From NCBI RefSeq assembly GCF_000185305.1, contig NZ_GL622200.1, positions 29,994-93,993 of the forward strand: a stretch of 64,000 bases of DNA. Reading direction: 5' to 3'. Position 1 is the stretch's first letter; each line of letters begins with the position of its first letter. Positions 18,657-28,160 of this stretch are shown here, piece by piece. The translations under genes and the position numbers were made by a program. The notes under the pieces were generated by a model, which ran no database searches, was not told the origin of the DNA, and saw only the letters and a program-made list of their open reading frames with translations. Origin of the DNA: Aggregatibacter segnis ATCC 33393 (GTDB lineage: Bacteria; Pseudomonadota; Gammaproteobacteria; Enterobacterales; Pasteurellaceae).

Positions 18657-21092
18657 ATGAAAAAAAATAAAATGCGGGTCACAGTCTACGGTTTATTACC
18701 GGTCACGCTAGGTTTGTCAGCAGCAAATGTGGCGCTGGCGGAAGAAAATTTAGAAACTATTACTGTTTCTACGGAATTGGATAATTCTACAAAAGCAAAT
18801 CATTCCGAAAAGAAAACCGCTGCGGTGATTCAACAAGAGCTTATTCAAAATAATCGGGATTTAACTCGCTATAGTCCTGATGTTGGAATTGTAGATCAAG
18901 GTCGTCATCAAAAAGGTTTTACTATTCGCGGTGTAGAGGACAACCGTGTTGGTATCAGTATTGACGGTGTTGCCTTGCCAGATTCGGAAGAAAACTCCCT
19001 TTATAAACGTTATGGTAACTTGAACACTTCGCGCCAAAGTATCGATCCTGAGCTTGCACGTACCATTGAGATTGCTAAAGGTGGTGATTCCTTCAATCAA
19101 GGGAGCGGCAATATTGGCGGTGGTGTAAATTATCGCACTCTTGAACCGTTTGATATTGTGAGAAACGGACGTAAATTTGGTGCGTTATATCGCACAGGTT
19201 ATGCCTCTCGTAATACTGAATGGGTAAATACTGTTGGCGTGGCATATGCCGGAGAACAAGCGGAAGCACTTTTGCTTTATTCCAATCGCCATGGACATGA
19301 AATGAAAAGCGCAGGCGGTTACACCATCCCAGAAGATTCACGCATGACCCGTTATCGCGGTTATGGAAAACAGACTCCTGATGATTCAACGCATCACAAT
19401 AATAGCTACTTAGCTAAGTTTGCCTATCGCTTAAATGATAATCACCGAGTAGGGGCTTCTTACAGCGGTTCACGCAATAAAAATTATATTATTGAAGATT
19501 CAGCGGTAACGTTGTATTCCAGATGGCGAGAGGCGGACGACCGTGCTAAACGAGATACCATCAACGTTTTTTATGAATATTTACCGGACTCAAAAATCAT
19601 TGCATTAGTGAAAACTGATGTAGATTATCAAAAAGCACAAACAGCTGCTTATAACTATGAAGGTTATAGAGCACAAGCTGCGACAAGCTATAGCCCAGCT
19701 AAACCTGAGGAGCCGAGCGATAATAATCTTCGTTTCTTCAATACTAAATTTAAACGCATTAATTTTCGTGTAGATAGTCAACCAATTGATTTAGGCACAA
19801 GTAGTCATACTTTTTCACTTAAAACGGCGGTTTCTGAACGAAAATTTGATATTTTGCATCAAGACTCTGTTTATGTAGATAACAATTATGATGGCGTGAA
19901 AGAGTGGGTGAATTCAAAAGATTCAACAATGATGTACCCGATTAAGACACGTCATTACAATATTTCTCTGCATGATGATATTCAGCTAACACCAGAATGG
20001 AAGGCGCATTTGGGTCTTCGTTATGATTGGGCTAAATATGCGCAACAAAGTTTGAATGCCTTAGAGTGTAGATTCTGCCGCAAAGCTGCGGATGCTAAAT
20101 TTCATGACATTAGTTGGACGGCAGGTATTGAAAAAATGCTCAATGATGATTGGAAATTAGGTTATAGCATTGGTACAGGTTTCCGTATGCCAAATGCGTC
20201 CGAAATGTATTTTGATTATCGTGACAATGCTGCGGGTGCGTGGATGTCAAATCCTAATCTCAAAGCAGAAAAAAGTTTGACCCAAAATCTTAATTTATTA
20301 GGAAAAGGACGTTTGGGTGAATTATCTTTGACGTTACATCATTCCAGTTATAAAGACTTCCTCGATGAGCAAGAAACATGGGAATACTATAATTACTACG
20401 GAAGTATGTGGCGTTGGCGCCCGGTTCAACAAATGCAAAACATTGACTCTGCAAAAATTTATGGCGTGGAATTTACCGGCAAACTTAACTTAAATGAAGT
20501 TACACCAATGCCAAATGGTTGGAAATTATTTGGTTCTTTAGGCTATAGCAAAGGAAGTATGTCTAATGGGGCAAGTTTAATGTCGCTTCAACCAATTAAG
20601 GCAATTATTGGCTTAGATTATGAACAGCCTGAAGGTAAGTGGGGAATTTTCTCGCGTTTGACTTATCTTGGAGCGAAAAAAGCAAAAGATGCCAAATACA
20701 TGAAAAACTTACCGGAACGTTGCTTGAAAGAAGAGCGTGTGCGTAATCCTTATTATGATTACGGTATCGGTGAAGAGTTTGAAATTAAATGTTCAGAATA
20801 TTCTCACGAAACTGGGTTGGATACGTGGAAACACTTAAATGCTAAAGCGTTTGTATTTGATATGTTTGGTTTCTATAAACCTGCGGAGAATATCACTTTA
20901 CGTGCAGGTGTTTATAATATCTTCAATAGAAAATATTACACATGGGACACTTTACGTGGACTAAATAATATTGGTGGTGTAGTAAACTCTGTAGGTTTAC
21001 GCCCTAATGCAACCTATGGTGGTTATCCTGGCCTAGAGCGTTATTATCAACCGGGCAGAAACTTCGCCGCCTCCGTCGAAATTCGCTTCTAA
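18657..21092 (+). CDS. TonB-dependent receptor of the haemoglobin/transferrin/lactoferrin type
   Basis: Outer-membrane gated barrel of 811 residues, probably for haem or protein-bound iron. It has a signal peptide ending near ANVALA, a TonB-box-like ENLETITVST, a plug domain (GFTIRGVEDNRVGISIDGV; IEIAKGGDSFNQGSGNIGGG), and a barrel ending in aromatic FAASVEIRF. C-terminal blocks such as AGVYNIFNRKYYTWDTLRG are typical of haem and transferrin receptors. No CCAA-type tetranucleotide tract is present, so slipped-strand phase variation as in H. influenzae hgp genes is not expected. The exact ligand is unresolved. Confidence 0.88.
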   Translation: MKKNKMRVTVYGLLPVTLGLSAANVALAEENLETITVSTELDNSTKANHSEKKTAAVIQQELIQNNRDLTRYSPDVGIVDQGRHQKGFTIRGVEDNRVGISIDGVALPDSEENSLYKRYGNLNTSRQSIDPELARTIEIAKGGDSFNQGSGNIGGGVNYRTLEPFDIVRNGRKFGALYRTGYASRNTEWVNTVGVAYAGEQAEALLLYSNRHGHEMKSAGGYTIPEDSRMTRYRGYGKQTPDDSTHHNNSYLAKFAYRLNDNHRVGASYSGSRNKNYIIEDSAVTLYSRWREADDRAKRDTINVFYEYLPDSKIIALVKTDVDYQKAQTAAYNYEGYRAQAATSYSPAKPEEPSDNNLRFFNTKFKRINFRVDSQPIDLGTSSHTFSLKTAVSERKFDILHQDSVYVDNNYDGVKEWVNSKDSTMMYPIKTRHYNISLHDDIQLTPEWKAHLGLRYDWAKYAQQSLNALECRFCRKAADAKFHDISWTAGIEKMLNDDWKLGYSIGTGFRMPNASEMYFDYRDNAAGAWMSNPNLKAEKSLTQNLNLLGKGRLGELSLTLHHSSYKDFLDEQETWEYYNYYGSMWRWRPVQQMQNIDSAKIYGVEFTGKLNLNEVTPMPNGWKLFGSLGYSKGSMSNGASLMSLQPIKAIIGLDYEQPEGKWGIFSRLTYLGAKKAKDAKYMKNLPERCLKEERVRNPYYDYGIGEEFEIKCSEYSHETGLDTWKHLNAKAFVFDMFGFYKPAENITLRAGVYNIFNRKYYTWDTLRGLNNIGGVVNSVGLRPNATYGGYPGLERYYQPGRNFAASVEIRF

Positions 21093-21118
21093 CTCAAGCT
21101 GAAATTCATTATAAAAAC

Positions 21119-21158
21119 AGACCGCACTTTGAGCATTTCAAAGTGCGGTCAATTTTTT
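21119..21158. terminator. Uptake-signal dyad between the receptor and aphA
   Basis: ACCGCACTT (21121-21129) and AAGTGCGGT (21141-21149) form a hairpin extended by flanking TGA/TCA pairing and followed by T-runs. It lies between convergent genes and may serve both. Confidence 0.8.
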
Positions 21159-21174
21159 ATATGTTTTTTAAAAA

Positions 21175-21882
21175 TTAATAGCTTGAGTTAATTAACACTT
21201 CTTCACCATATCCGCCAAGGGTTGGCATTGGTTGGTAAGTGGAGTTAGCAGCGCGCATGAGGCGGATGCCACGAACGCCGGCTTCTTTGGCGGCAAGAAT
21301 ATCGTCGTCACTGTCACCGTAGTGAATAGTAACTTTGTGTTCGATAATGCCAGGGGTTTTGTTGTATTTGGTGGTAAGCTCACGTCCGCCCATGAATTCA
21401 ACCGGGTGCATGTCTTTAATATTGAAGGCTTTTTGTAATACTGGGGTAACGCCATCTTTATCGCCGGCAGTGCGTCCGGTGATGAAATAAATTTGGTCGC
21501 CACGGGCTTGGTGCATATTAATTAAATCTATGGCAATTTGTTTTGGAATGGAATATTGGTCACAACCGGCATTCACTTCATTCCAGAAATCTTGGTTTTT
21601 TAAGTAATCATGTTTGCCCGGAGAATATTTTTGTTGTCCGTGATAAAAACAAGGACTACTGAATAGCACGGTATCGTCAATATCAAAACTTACATTGATC
21701 GGTGCTTTACCTTCCAATTCTTTTTTCAGTTGCTCAACGGAAATCCAGTGGATTGGTTGTTCCACGAGCATTTCACGGGCATTGGTACCTTGATTGGTGT
21801 AAGGTTCGGTTTTGGCCGCCATGGCGGGAATTGCTGCCGCGGTTAAAAGGGCGACAAGAGAAAGTTTAACAAGATTTTTCAT
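21175..21882 (-). CDS. aphA: Class B acid phosphatase AphA
   Basis: Periplasmic DDDD-superfamily phosphatase that releases phosphate from nucleotides and other monoesters. The 235 residues begin with a Sec signal peptide (MKNLVKLSLVALLTAAAIPAMA). Catalytic motif I is FDIDDTVLFSSP, motif II YFITGRT, motif III IHYGDSDDDILAAKEAG. In Haemophilus relatives periplasmic phosphatases help use NAD and nucleotides. A good CRP-like site lies in the upstream region shared with hslV. Confidence 0.95.
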   Translation of the reverse strand: MKNLVKLSLVALLTAAAIPAMAAKTEPYTNQGTNAREMLVEQPIHWISVEQLKKELEGKAPINVSFDIDDTVLFSSPCFYHGQQKYSPGKHDYLKNQDFWNEVNAGCDQYSIPKQIAIDLINMHQARGDQIYFITGRTAGDKDGVTPVLQKAFNIKDMHPVEFMGGRELTTKYNKTPGIIEHKVTIHYGDSDDDILAAKEAGVRGIRLMRAANSTYQPMPTLGGYGEEVLINSSY

Positions 21883-21975
21883 TGTGACTCCTGATGAGAT
21901 TGTGAATATATCGGCGGCAATCCTACCTTTTTTGTTCTATTAAGCAATTTCAAGCAATCGTTTGCTATACAAAAT

Positions 21976-21991
21976 TCTGACCGTGATCACA
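21976..21991. promoter_or_regulatory. Candidate CRP-binding site between aphA and hslV
   Basis: TCTGACCGTGATCACA matches 9 of 10 conserved positions of TGTGA-N6-TCACA. It lies 94 bp upstream of the aphA start and 111 bp upstream of hslV; aphA is the likelier target. Confidence 0.5.
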
Positions 21992-22037
21992 TTTTTATTA
22001 TGTGATTGGTGAATAAATGACCAATATTATTTTTCCC

Positions 22038-22065
22038 CTTGAATTCCCCCTAAATTACCTCAATA
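22038..22065 (+). promoter_or_regulatory. Candidate heat-shock (sigma-32) promoter of hslVU
   Basis: CTTGAA at 22038-22043, a 14-base spacer, then CCTCAATA at 22058-22065 resemble the sigma-32 consensus CTTGAAA-N(11-15)-CCCCATNT. It lies 36 bp before hslV, a known heat-shock operon in E. coli. Confidence 0.5.
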
Positions 22066-22101
22066 TAACCTCCACATTTTCCATTTTTAAAGGATAGCAT
22101 T

Positions 22102-22629
22102 ATGACTACGATTGTAAGTGTACGTCGCAACGGCAAAGTGGTTGTCGGCGGTGACGGACAGGTTTCCCTTGGCAATACGGTGATGAAAGGTAACGCGCGC
22201 AAAGTGCGTCGTTTGTATAACGGCAAAGTGTTGGCAGGTTTTGCGGGCGGCACGGCAGATGCCTTTACATTGTTTGAGCTTTTTGAGCGTAAATTAGAAA
22301 TGCACCAAGGGCATTTATTGAAAAGTGCGGTGGAATTGGCAAAAGATTGGCGCACCGATCGTGCGTTGCGTAAATTGGAAGCGATGTTAATCGTCGCGGA
22401 TGAAAAAGAAAGCCTGATCATTACCGGTATCGGCGATGTAGTACAACCGGAAGAAGATCAGATTCTTGCTATCGGCTCTGGTGGCAACTATGCCTTATCT
22501 GCCGCCCGTGCGTTGGTGGAAAACACTGAGTTGTCGGCGCGTGAAATTGTAGAAAAATCTCTCAAAATTGCCGGTGAAATTTGCGTGTTCACCAACACCA
22601 ATTTCACTATTGAAGAATTGCCGAATTAA
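22102..22629 (+). CDS. hslV: ATP-dependent protease subunit HslV (ClpQ)
   Basis: Proteasome-like peptidase of the HslUV complex. The N-terminus [20 protein letters not shown] places the catalytic threonine at position 2 after Met removal. [20 protein letters not shown] follows. 175 residues, normal length. hslU starts 20 bp downstream, so the two form an operon. Confidence 0.97.
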   Translation: MTTIVSVRRNGKVVVGGDGQVSLGNTVMKGNARKVRRLYNGKVLAGFAGGTADAFTLFELFERKLEMHQGHLLKSAVELAKDWRTDRALRKLEAMLIVADEKESLIITGIGDVVQPEEDQILAIGSGGNYALSAARALVENTELSAREIVEKSLKIAGEICVFTNTNFTIEELPN

Positions 22630-22649
22630 AAATTTATAAGGAATAAACC

Positions 22650-23981
22650 ATGTCTGAAATGACACCTCGTGAAATAGTTTCTGAATTAGATCAACATATT
22701 ATCGGTCAAAGCGACGCCAAGCGCGCAGTAGCAATTGCCCTAAGAAACCGTTGGCGCAGAATGCAGCTGCAAGAGCCAATGCGCCATGAAGTGACCCCGA
22801 AAAATATTCTTATGATTGGGCCGACTGGCGTGGGGAAAACCGAAATTGCCCGCCGTTTGGCAAAATTAGCCAATGCGCCGTTCATTAAAGTAGAAGCCAC
22901 TAAATTTACCGAAGTAGGTTATGTGGGCAAAGAAGTGGATTCCATTATTCGCGATTTAACCGACAGCGCCATGAAATTGGTGCGCCAACAGGAAATCGTC
23001 AAAAATCGTGCTAAAGCAGAAGAAGCGGCAGAAGAGCGAATTTTAGATGCCTTATTGCCTGCAGCGAAGAACCAATGGGGCGAAGTGGAAAACCGTGATA
23101 GTCAAAGCAACACCCGTCAGATTTTCCGTAAGAAACTACGCGAAGGTCAGTTAGACGATAAAGAAGTGGAAATCGATGTCGCAGGTGTATCTATGGGCGT
23201 GGAAATTATGGCACCTCCGGGCATGGAAGACATGACGAGTCAATTACAATCCATGTTCGAGAATCTTTCCGGTAGCCAAACTAAAAAACGTAAAATGAAA
23301 ATTAAGGATGCGTTAAAAACCTTAATTGACGATGAAGCGGCGAAACTGGTGAACCCGGAAGAGTTGAAACAAAAAGCCATTGATGCGGTGGAGCAAAACG
23401 GCATCGTGTTTATCGATGAAATCGACAAAATTTGTAAGAAAGGCGAATACAGCGGTGCGGATGTTTCCCGCGAAGGTGTGCAACGTGATTTATTGCCGTT
23501 AGTGGAAGGTTCAACCGTCAACACCAAACACGGTATGGTGAAAACCGATCACATTTTGTTTATCGCTTCCGGTGCGTTCCAAGTGGCACGCCCGTCAGAT
23601 TTAATCCCGGAATTACAAGGCCGTTTGCCGATTCGTGTGGAACTTTCTGCACTCACTGCCGAGGATTTCGAGCGTATTCTGACTGAGCCGAATGCCTCTT
23701 TAACCGAGCAATACAAAGCCTTAATGGCAACGGAAGGGGTGAATATTGAATTTACTCAAGACGCCATTAAGAAAATCGCCGAAGCGGCATTTCGTGTCAA
23801 CGAAAAGACCGAAAATATCGGTGCGCGCCGTTTACATACGGTAATGGAGCGCTTAATGGATAAAATTTCTTTCAACGCCAGCGACATGGATGGTCAAACC
23901 GTGAACATTGATGCCGCATATGTCACTGAAGCCTTGGGTGAGGTGATCGAGAACGAAGATTTAAGCCGTTTCATTCTGTAA
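22650..23981 (+). CDS. hslU: ATP-dependent protease ATPase subunit HslU (ClpY)
   Basis: AAA+ unfoldase that feeds substrates to HslV. The 443 residues show Walker [10 protein letters not shown] near residue 57, Walker [12 protein letters not shown], the sensor segment [14 protein letters not shown], and the C-terminal SRFIL that docks into HslV. Normal length. Terminated by a clean hairpin. Confidence 0.97.
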   Translation: MSEMTPREIVSELDQHIIGQSDAKRAVAIALRNRWRRMQLQEPMRHEVTPKNILMIGPTGVGKTEIARRLAKLANAPFIKVEATKFTEVGYVGKEVDSIIRDLTDSAMKLVRQQEIVKNRAKAEEAAEERILDALLPAAKNQWGEVENRDSQSNTRQIFRKKLREGQLDDKEVEIDVAGVSMGVEIMAPPGMEDMTSQLQSMFENLSGSQTKKRKMKIKDALKTLIDDEAAKLVNPEELKQKAIDAVEQNGIVFIDEIDKICKKGEYSGADVSREGVQRDLLPLVEGSTVNTKHGMVKTDHILFIASGAFQVARPSDLIPELQGRLPIRVELSALTAEDFERILTEPNASLTEQYKALMATEGVNIEFTQDAIKKIAEAAFRVNEKTENIGARRLHTVMERLMDKISFNASDMDGQTVNIDAAYVTEALGEVIENEDLSRFIL

Positions 23982-23997
23982 TTTTTTCTTGGTTATG

Positions 23998-24030
23998 AAG
24001 GCACGATAAACATCGTGCCTTTTGTTTTCT
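23998..24030 (+). terminator. Terminator after hslVU
   Basis: AAGGCACGAT and ATCGTGCCTT form a perfect 10-bp stem around AAAC, followed by a T-rich run. Confidence 0.85.
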
Positions 24031-24118
24031 TAAGTGCGGTGGGTTTTTAGAAAGTTTTTGTAGTTGCAAGGTAAGTTGTTTACAATGAGCCCATCTTTTC
24101 ATCAGCTTGAGTGTCATT

Positions 24119-24862
24119 ATGCAAATAAAAAAATACCTTGCCGCATTATTATTAGGCTCCGTATTATTAACCGGATGTTCTTCTTCTATCGATCCGCAAA
24201 CCGGCGAACGTAAAGACGTCTTAGAAGGGTTTAACCGCACAATGTGGGATTTCAACTATCACGTTGCTGACCCTTATGTGTTGAAACCGTTAGCTAAGGG
24301 CTGGAAAAACTATGTGCCAAGTCCGGTGCGTACCGGTGTCATTAATGTGGCGGATAACCTTGATGAACCGGCAAGTTTTGCCAACCGTTTGATTCAAGGT
24401 GATTTTAAGCAGGCACTCATTCATTTTAACCGTTTCTGGATTAACACGATTTTCGGATTGGGTGGTTTAATTGATGTGGCAAGTTATAGCGATCCGTTGA
24501 AAAAACAAGGCGATAACCGTTTTGGTGATACGTTAGGGCGCTATGGTGTTGGAACCGGTCCTTATGTGATGTTGCCGTTATATGGTGCCGCAACACCGCG
24601 CCAAGACATTGGTAATCTGGCGGATACGACTTATCCAATGCTTTCCTTGCTTGGTCCTTGGGGCTTCTTAAAAGCCGGTTTGCAAGGCATTGATACGCGT
24701 GCGAAATTGATGGATAAAGAAGCGCTATTGGATCAGGCACAAGATCCGTACCTCACTTTCCGTGAAGCTTATTTCCAACATTTGGAACAACGCATCAACG
24801 GCGATAAAGAGAAAAAAGCGGATCCGGTTTTATCAAACGATATTCTCAACCAAATTGATTAA
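24119..24862 (+). CDS. mlaA: Outer-membrane lipid-asymmetry lipoprotein MlaA (VacJ)
   Basis: Removes mislocalised phospholipids from the outer leaflet of the outer membrane and passes them to the Mla pathway. The 247 residues begin MQIKKYLAALLLGSVLLTGC, with lipobox LLTGC. Family segments are GFNRTMWDFNYHVADPYV, FWINTIFGLGGLIDVAS and FGDTLGRYGVGTGPYVMLP. The ATG at 24119 is chosen over the TTG at 24107 because it begins the signal peptide. The other mla genes are not nearby. Confidence 0.94.
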   Translation: MQIKKYLAALLLGSVLLTGCSSSIDPQTGERKDVLEGFNRTMWDFNYHVADPYVLKPLAKGWKNYVPSPVRTGVINVADNLDEPASFANRLIQGDFKQALIHFNRFWINTIFGLGGLIDVASYSDPLKKQGDNRFGDTLGRYGVGTGPYVMLPLYGAATPRQDIGNLADTTYPMLSLLGPWGFLKAGLQGIDTRAKLMDKEALLDQAQDPYLTFREAYFQHLEQRINGDKEKKADPVLSNDILNQID

Positions 24863-24875
24863 TAGGAGAGCGGTT

Positions 24876-25370
24876 ATGGAAATGTCATCTACCCAACGTT
24901 TAATTTTAGTTAACCAATATAAATTAATGGCGTTATTAGACCCGACCAATGCAGCAAAATACCAACGTTTAGAAGCCATTGTAAAAGGTGGGTTCAGCTT
25001 GGAATTGCATGAATTGGACAATGAGTTTTCAGTGATTTCGGAAGAAGAATGCCGCACGGTATTGGATACGTTGGAAATGTACAAAGCGTTGCAAATTTCC
25101 TATAACAATTTGAGTGATAAATCCGAATTGAGCGAACACCGATTACAGTTCGTTGGTTACTGCGCTGTGCGTGAGAAAAAATACCTTAACTATCTTCGTT
25201 TCATCACAAGCGTAGAAGGAAAATATCAGGAATTTATGCGTTGTGAACACGGTTGCGATTCCCAAACGCCAATGAGAGACAAATATTCTCGCATGATCGA
25301 TGCGTGGAAAGCATGCCCGCATGAATATCATTTAAGCATGGCGGAAATCAAGAATATCTTGAACGCTTAA
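24876..25370 (+). CDS. YfbU-family protein
   Basis: 164 residues beginning MEMSSTQRLILVNQYKLMAL after an AGGAG site 8 bases upstream; a longer frame running back into mlaA has no support. Matches the YfbU (UPF0304) family, cytoplasmic helical proteins of unknown function (e.g. YHLSMAEIKNIL at the C-terminus). It lies 13 bp after mlaA, so they are probably co-transcribed. Confidence 0.88.
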   Translation: MEMSSTQRLILVNQYKLMALLDPTNAAKYQRLEAIVKGGFSLELHELDNEFSVISEEECRTVLDTLEMYKALQISYNNLSDKSELSEHRLQFVGYCAVREKKYLNYLRFITSVEGKYQEFMRCEHGCDSQTPMRDKYSRMIDAWKACPHEYHLSMAEIKNILNA

Positions 25371-25392
25371 TTTTTAAAAACACCGCAAAAAT

Positions 25393-25429
25393 AAACCGCA
25401 CTTTAGTGACTAAAGTGCGGTTGTTTTTT
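25393..25429. terminator. Uptake-signal dyad terminator
   Basis: ACCGCACTT (25395-25403) and AAGTGCGGT (25413-25421) pair, extended by TAGT/ACTA, and are followed by T6. It lies between convergent yfbU and gpmA. Confidence 0.85.
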
Positions 25430-25449
25430 ATGGTGAATGTTATTTGGTA

Positions 25450-26133
25450 TTACAAATAAGATTTTTCAATCACTTTCAAGTTGTCATCTAATTTATACAC
25501 CAACGGCTGACCGGTTGGGATTTCTAAATCCATGATATCCGCATCGGAAATGCCTTCAATGTGTTTTGCAAGTGCGCGTAGAGAGTTACCGTGCGCAACC
25601 ACTAAAACACGTTTACCGCTTAATAATGCCGGCGCGATTTGGTCTTCCCAGAATGGAAGTACACGCTCTAAGGTCACTTTTAAGTTTTCGCCATCCGGAA
25701 TAACGTCAGCCGGCAAATGTGCGTAACGACGGTCATTGTGGGCAGAATTCGGGTCTTTCGGATCTAATAATGGTGGTAATGTGTCGTAAGAACGGCGCCA
25801 AATGTGAACTTGCTCATCACCGTATTTTTCGGCAGTGGCTTTTTTGTCTAAGCCTTGTAGTTCACCGTAGTGACGTTCGTTTAAACGCCAGTTTTTCACT
25901 TGTGGAATCCATAATTGGTGAGATTCTTCCAACACGATATTACAGGTTTTGATCGCACGAGTGAGGACGGAGGTGAAAGCAATGTCGAATTCAAAACCGG
26001 CATTCAATAATTTTTGACCTGCAGTTTTGGCTTCTTCCACGCCGCGCTCGGTCAAATTGACATCGCGCCAACCGGTAAATAAGTTTTTTGCATTCCATTC
26101 ACTGAAGCCGTGACGAATAAAAACTAATTCCAT
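25450..26133 (-). CDS. gpmA: 2,3-bisphosphoglycerate-dependent phosphoglycerate mutase
   Basis: Interconverts 3- and 2-phosphoglycerate in glycolysis. The 227 residues begin [22 protein letters not shown], containing the phosphohistidine RHG. Other active-site blocks are ERHYGELQG and [11 protein letters not shown]. An AGGAGA site precedes the ATG. Confidence 0.96.
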   Translation of the reverse strand: MELVFIRHGFSEWNAKNLFTGWRDVNLTERGVEEAKTAGQKLLNAGFEFDIAFTSVLTRAIKTCNIVLEESHQLWIPQVKNWRLNERHYGELQGLDKKATAEKYGDEQVHIWRRSYDTLPPLLDPKDPNSAHNDRRYAHLPADVIPDGENLKVTLERVLPFWEDQIAPALLSGKRVLVVAHGNSLRALAKHIEGISDADIMDLEIPTGQPLVYKLDDNLKVIEKSYL

Positions 26134-26277
26134 AATAAGTCTCCTAGATTAATTAAAAAAACTGCTTCAGTTATAGCAAAAAAACGCTTTTTTATAAAGG
26201 AAAAACTCGTTTATTTTCCACCGCACTTTTGCGTCAAAATGGCATCTTTCGCAAGGTTTTTTTCGCACGTCTTTTTC

Positions 26278-26306
26278 ATAAAAAAAGAGGCAACCGATTG
26301 CCTTCG
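26278..26306 (-). terminator. Minus-strand terminator without an assigned transcript
   Basis: Read leftward, AGGCAA-TCGG-TTGCCT forms a 6-bp stem followed by a run of seven T. No minus-strand gene lies upstream before the rightward pgm-like gene, so it would end a short non-coding transcript or act as an attenuator in the gpmA leader. Confidence 0.55.
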
Positions 26307-26313
26307 GTGAATC

Positions 26314-26329
26314 TGTGAAATAGATCAAA
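26314..26329. promoter_or_regulatory. Candidate CRP-binding site upstream of the phosphohexomutase
   Basis: TGTGAAATAGATCAAA matches 9 of 10 conserved positions of TGTGA-N6-TCACA, 97 bp before the start at 26426. The rest of 26134-26425 contains one uptake signal at about 26220 and the minus-strand hairpin, and no gene. Confidence 0.45.
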
Positions 26330-26425
26330 ATACAGGGAATTAATCGGAAATAAACGTTCCCATCACAGCGCTTTTTAGATAGGCTAGAGGGAGTTTTTCA
26401 ATTATTCATGTTACAAGGAGTCACT

Positions 26426-28084
26426 ATGTCAGCACTTTTTGAGATGGCACAAAATTGGTTAAACCAAGATCCGGACGCTGAAACGCACGCAGAATTAACC
26501 GCACTTTTAAGCGCGGCAAAAGGTGGCGATGCAAAAGCGGAAGCTGAACTTGCTGCCCGTTTTGACGGACGTTTACAATTCGGTACCGCCGGTTTACGCG
26601 GTCGTCTGCAAGCCGGTTCTATGGGGATGAATCGCGTGTTGGTGGCGCAAGCTGCCGGCGGATTGGCTGAGTATTTAAAAGGGTATGACAAACAGCCTTC
26701 CATCGTGATTGGCTATGACGGCCGTAAAAACTCCGATATATTTGCGCGCGATACAGCTGAAATCATGGCTGGCGCCGGCATTAAAGCCTATTTATTACCA
26801 CGCAAATTACCAACACCGGTGTTGGCTTACGCCATTCAATATTTTGATACTACCGCAGGCGTCATGGTGACAGCCAGCCACAATCCACCGGAAGATAACG
26901 GCTATAAAGTTTATTTAGGCAAAGCTAACGGTGGTGGACAAATCGTTTCTCCGGCAGACAAAGACATTGCGGCGTTAATTGATAAAGTCGCGGCAGGCAG
27001 TGTGAAAGATTTACCGCGCAGCCAAGATTACGTCGTGTTAGATGACACTGTGGTGGATGCTTATATTGCGAAAACGGCTGCGCTTGCGAAAGAACCACAA
27101 ACCGACATTAACTACGTTTATACCGCCATGCACGGCGTGGGTTATGAAGTGTTGAGCAAAACGTTGACAAAAGCGGGCTTACCACAACCGCACATCGTTG
27201 CTGAACAAGTCTGGCCGGATGGTACTTTCCCAACCGTGAACTTCCCTAACCCGGAAGAAAAAGGCGCGTTAGATTTAGCGATTCAAGTCGCAAAAGCACA
27301 CAATGCCGAATTTATTATTGCGAATGACCCGGATGCTGACCGTTTAGCGGTGGCAGTGCCGGATGCTGAAGGCAACTGGAAACCATTGCACGGCAACGTG
27401 GTGGGTTGCTTTTTAGGTTGGTATTTGGCGAAACAATATCAAGCACAAGGTAAAAAAGGAGTATTGGCTTGTTCCCTCGTGTCCTCGCCTGCCTTGGCAG
27501 AGATTGCGAAACGTTATGGTTTTGAATCCCAAGAAACCCTTACCGGCTTCAAATATATCGGCAAAGTTCAAGGCTTGTTATTCGGTTTTGAAGAAGCATT
27601 GGGTTACTTGGTGGATCCGGACAAAGTACGTGATAAAGACGGTATTTCAGCCGCTATCGTGTTCTTGGATTTAGTGCGTAGCTTGAAAAAACAAGGCAAA
27701 ACCTTGGCAGATTATGCAGAGGAATTCACCAAAGAATTTGGCGCTTATGTGAGCGGACAAATTTCTATTCGTGTGAGTGATTTGTCAGAAATCGGCAAAT
27801 TAATGACCGCACTTCGCAATAACCCGCCAAGCCAAATCGGTGGTTTCAATGTGGCACAATTTATCGACCACACCAAAACCGACCGTCAAAGCGACATTTT
27901 GGTCTTTGTTTTGGAAAACGGCAGCCGTCTTATTGCGCGTCCGTCCGGTACTGAACCGAAAATCAAGTTCTATCTTGATGCGCGTGGTACCGATCCGAAA
28001 AATGCCGATCACGTGTTGGAGGAATTCGATGCGGCAGTTCGCGCGATTTTACGTCAAGAAGCGTATGGTAAGCAGGATTGCTAA
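26426..28084 (+). CDS. Phosphoglucomutase/phosphomannomutase
   Basis: Alpha-D-phosphohexomutase of 552 residues, moving phosphate between C1 and C6 of hexose phosphates. Conserved loops in order: FGTAGLRGRLQAGSMGMNR (N-terminal), the phosphoserine loop VMVTASHNPPEDNGYKVYLG, the metal loop ANDPDADRLAVAV and the phosphate-binding loop ARPSGTEPKIKFY. The length and FGTAGLRG pattern fit the long PgcA/PGM2-like group. Start chosen at 26426 after AAGGAG. Confidence 0.9.
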   Translation: MSALFEMAQNWLNQDPDAETHAELTALLSAAKGGDAKAEAELAARFDGRLQFGTAGLRGRLQAGSMGMNRVLVAQAAGGLAEYLKGYDKQPSIVIGYDGRKNSDIFARDTAEIMAGAGIKAYLLPRKLPTPVLAYAIQYFDTTAGVMVTASHNPPEDNGYKVYLGKANGGGQIVSPADKDIAALIDKVAAGSVKDLPRSQDYVVLDDTVVDAYIAKTAALAKEPQTDINYVYTAMHGVGYEVLSKTLTKAGLPQPHIVAEQVWPDGTFPTVNFPNPEEKGALDLAIQVAKAHNAEFIIANDPDADRLAVAVPDAEGNWKPLHGNVVGCFLGWYLAKQYQAQGKKGVLACSLVSSPALAEIAKRYGFESQETLTGFKYIGKVQGLLFGFEEALGYLVDPDKVRDKDGISAAIVFLDLVRSLKKQGKTLADYAEEFTKEFGAYVSGQISIRVSDLSEIGKLMTALRNNPPSQIGGFNVAQFIDHTKTDRQSDILVFVLENGSRLIARPSGTEPKIKFYLDARGTDPKNADHVLEEFDAAVRAILRQEAYGKQDC

Positions 28085-28106
28085 TCAGCCCGACTAACGA
28101 GAAATA

Positions 28107-28143
28107 AAAAACGGTATTCTTATCTAAGAATACCGTTTTCTTT
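28107..28143. terminator. Bidirectional terminator after the phosphohexomutase
   Basis: ACGGTATTCTTA and TAAGAATACCGT form a 12-bp perfect stem flanked by A- and T-runs. Confidence 0.9.
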
Positions 28144-28160
28144 TGGAAAGTGCGGTGGAT

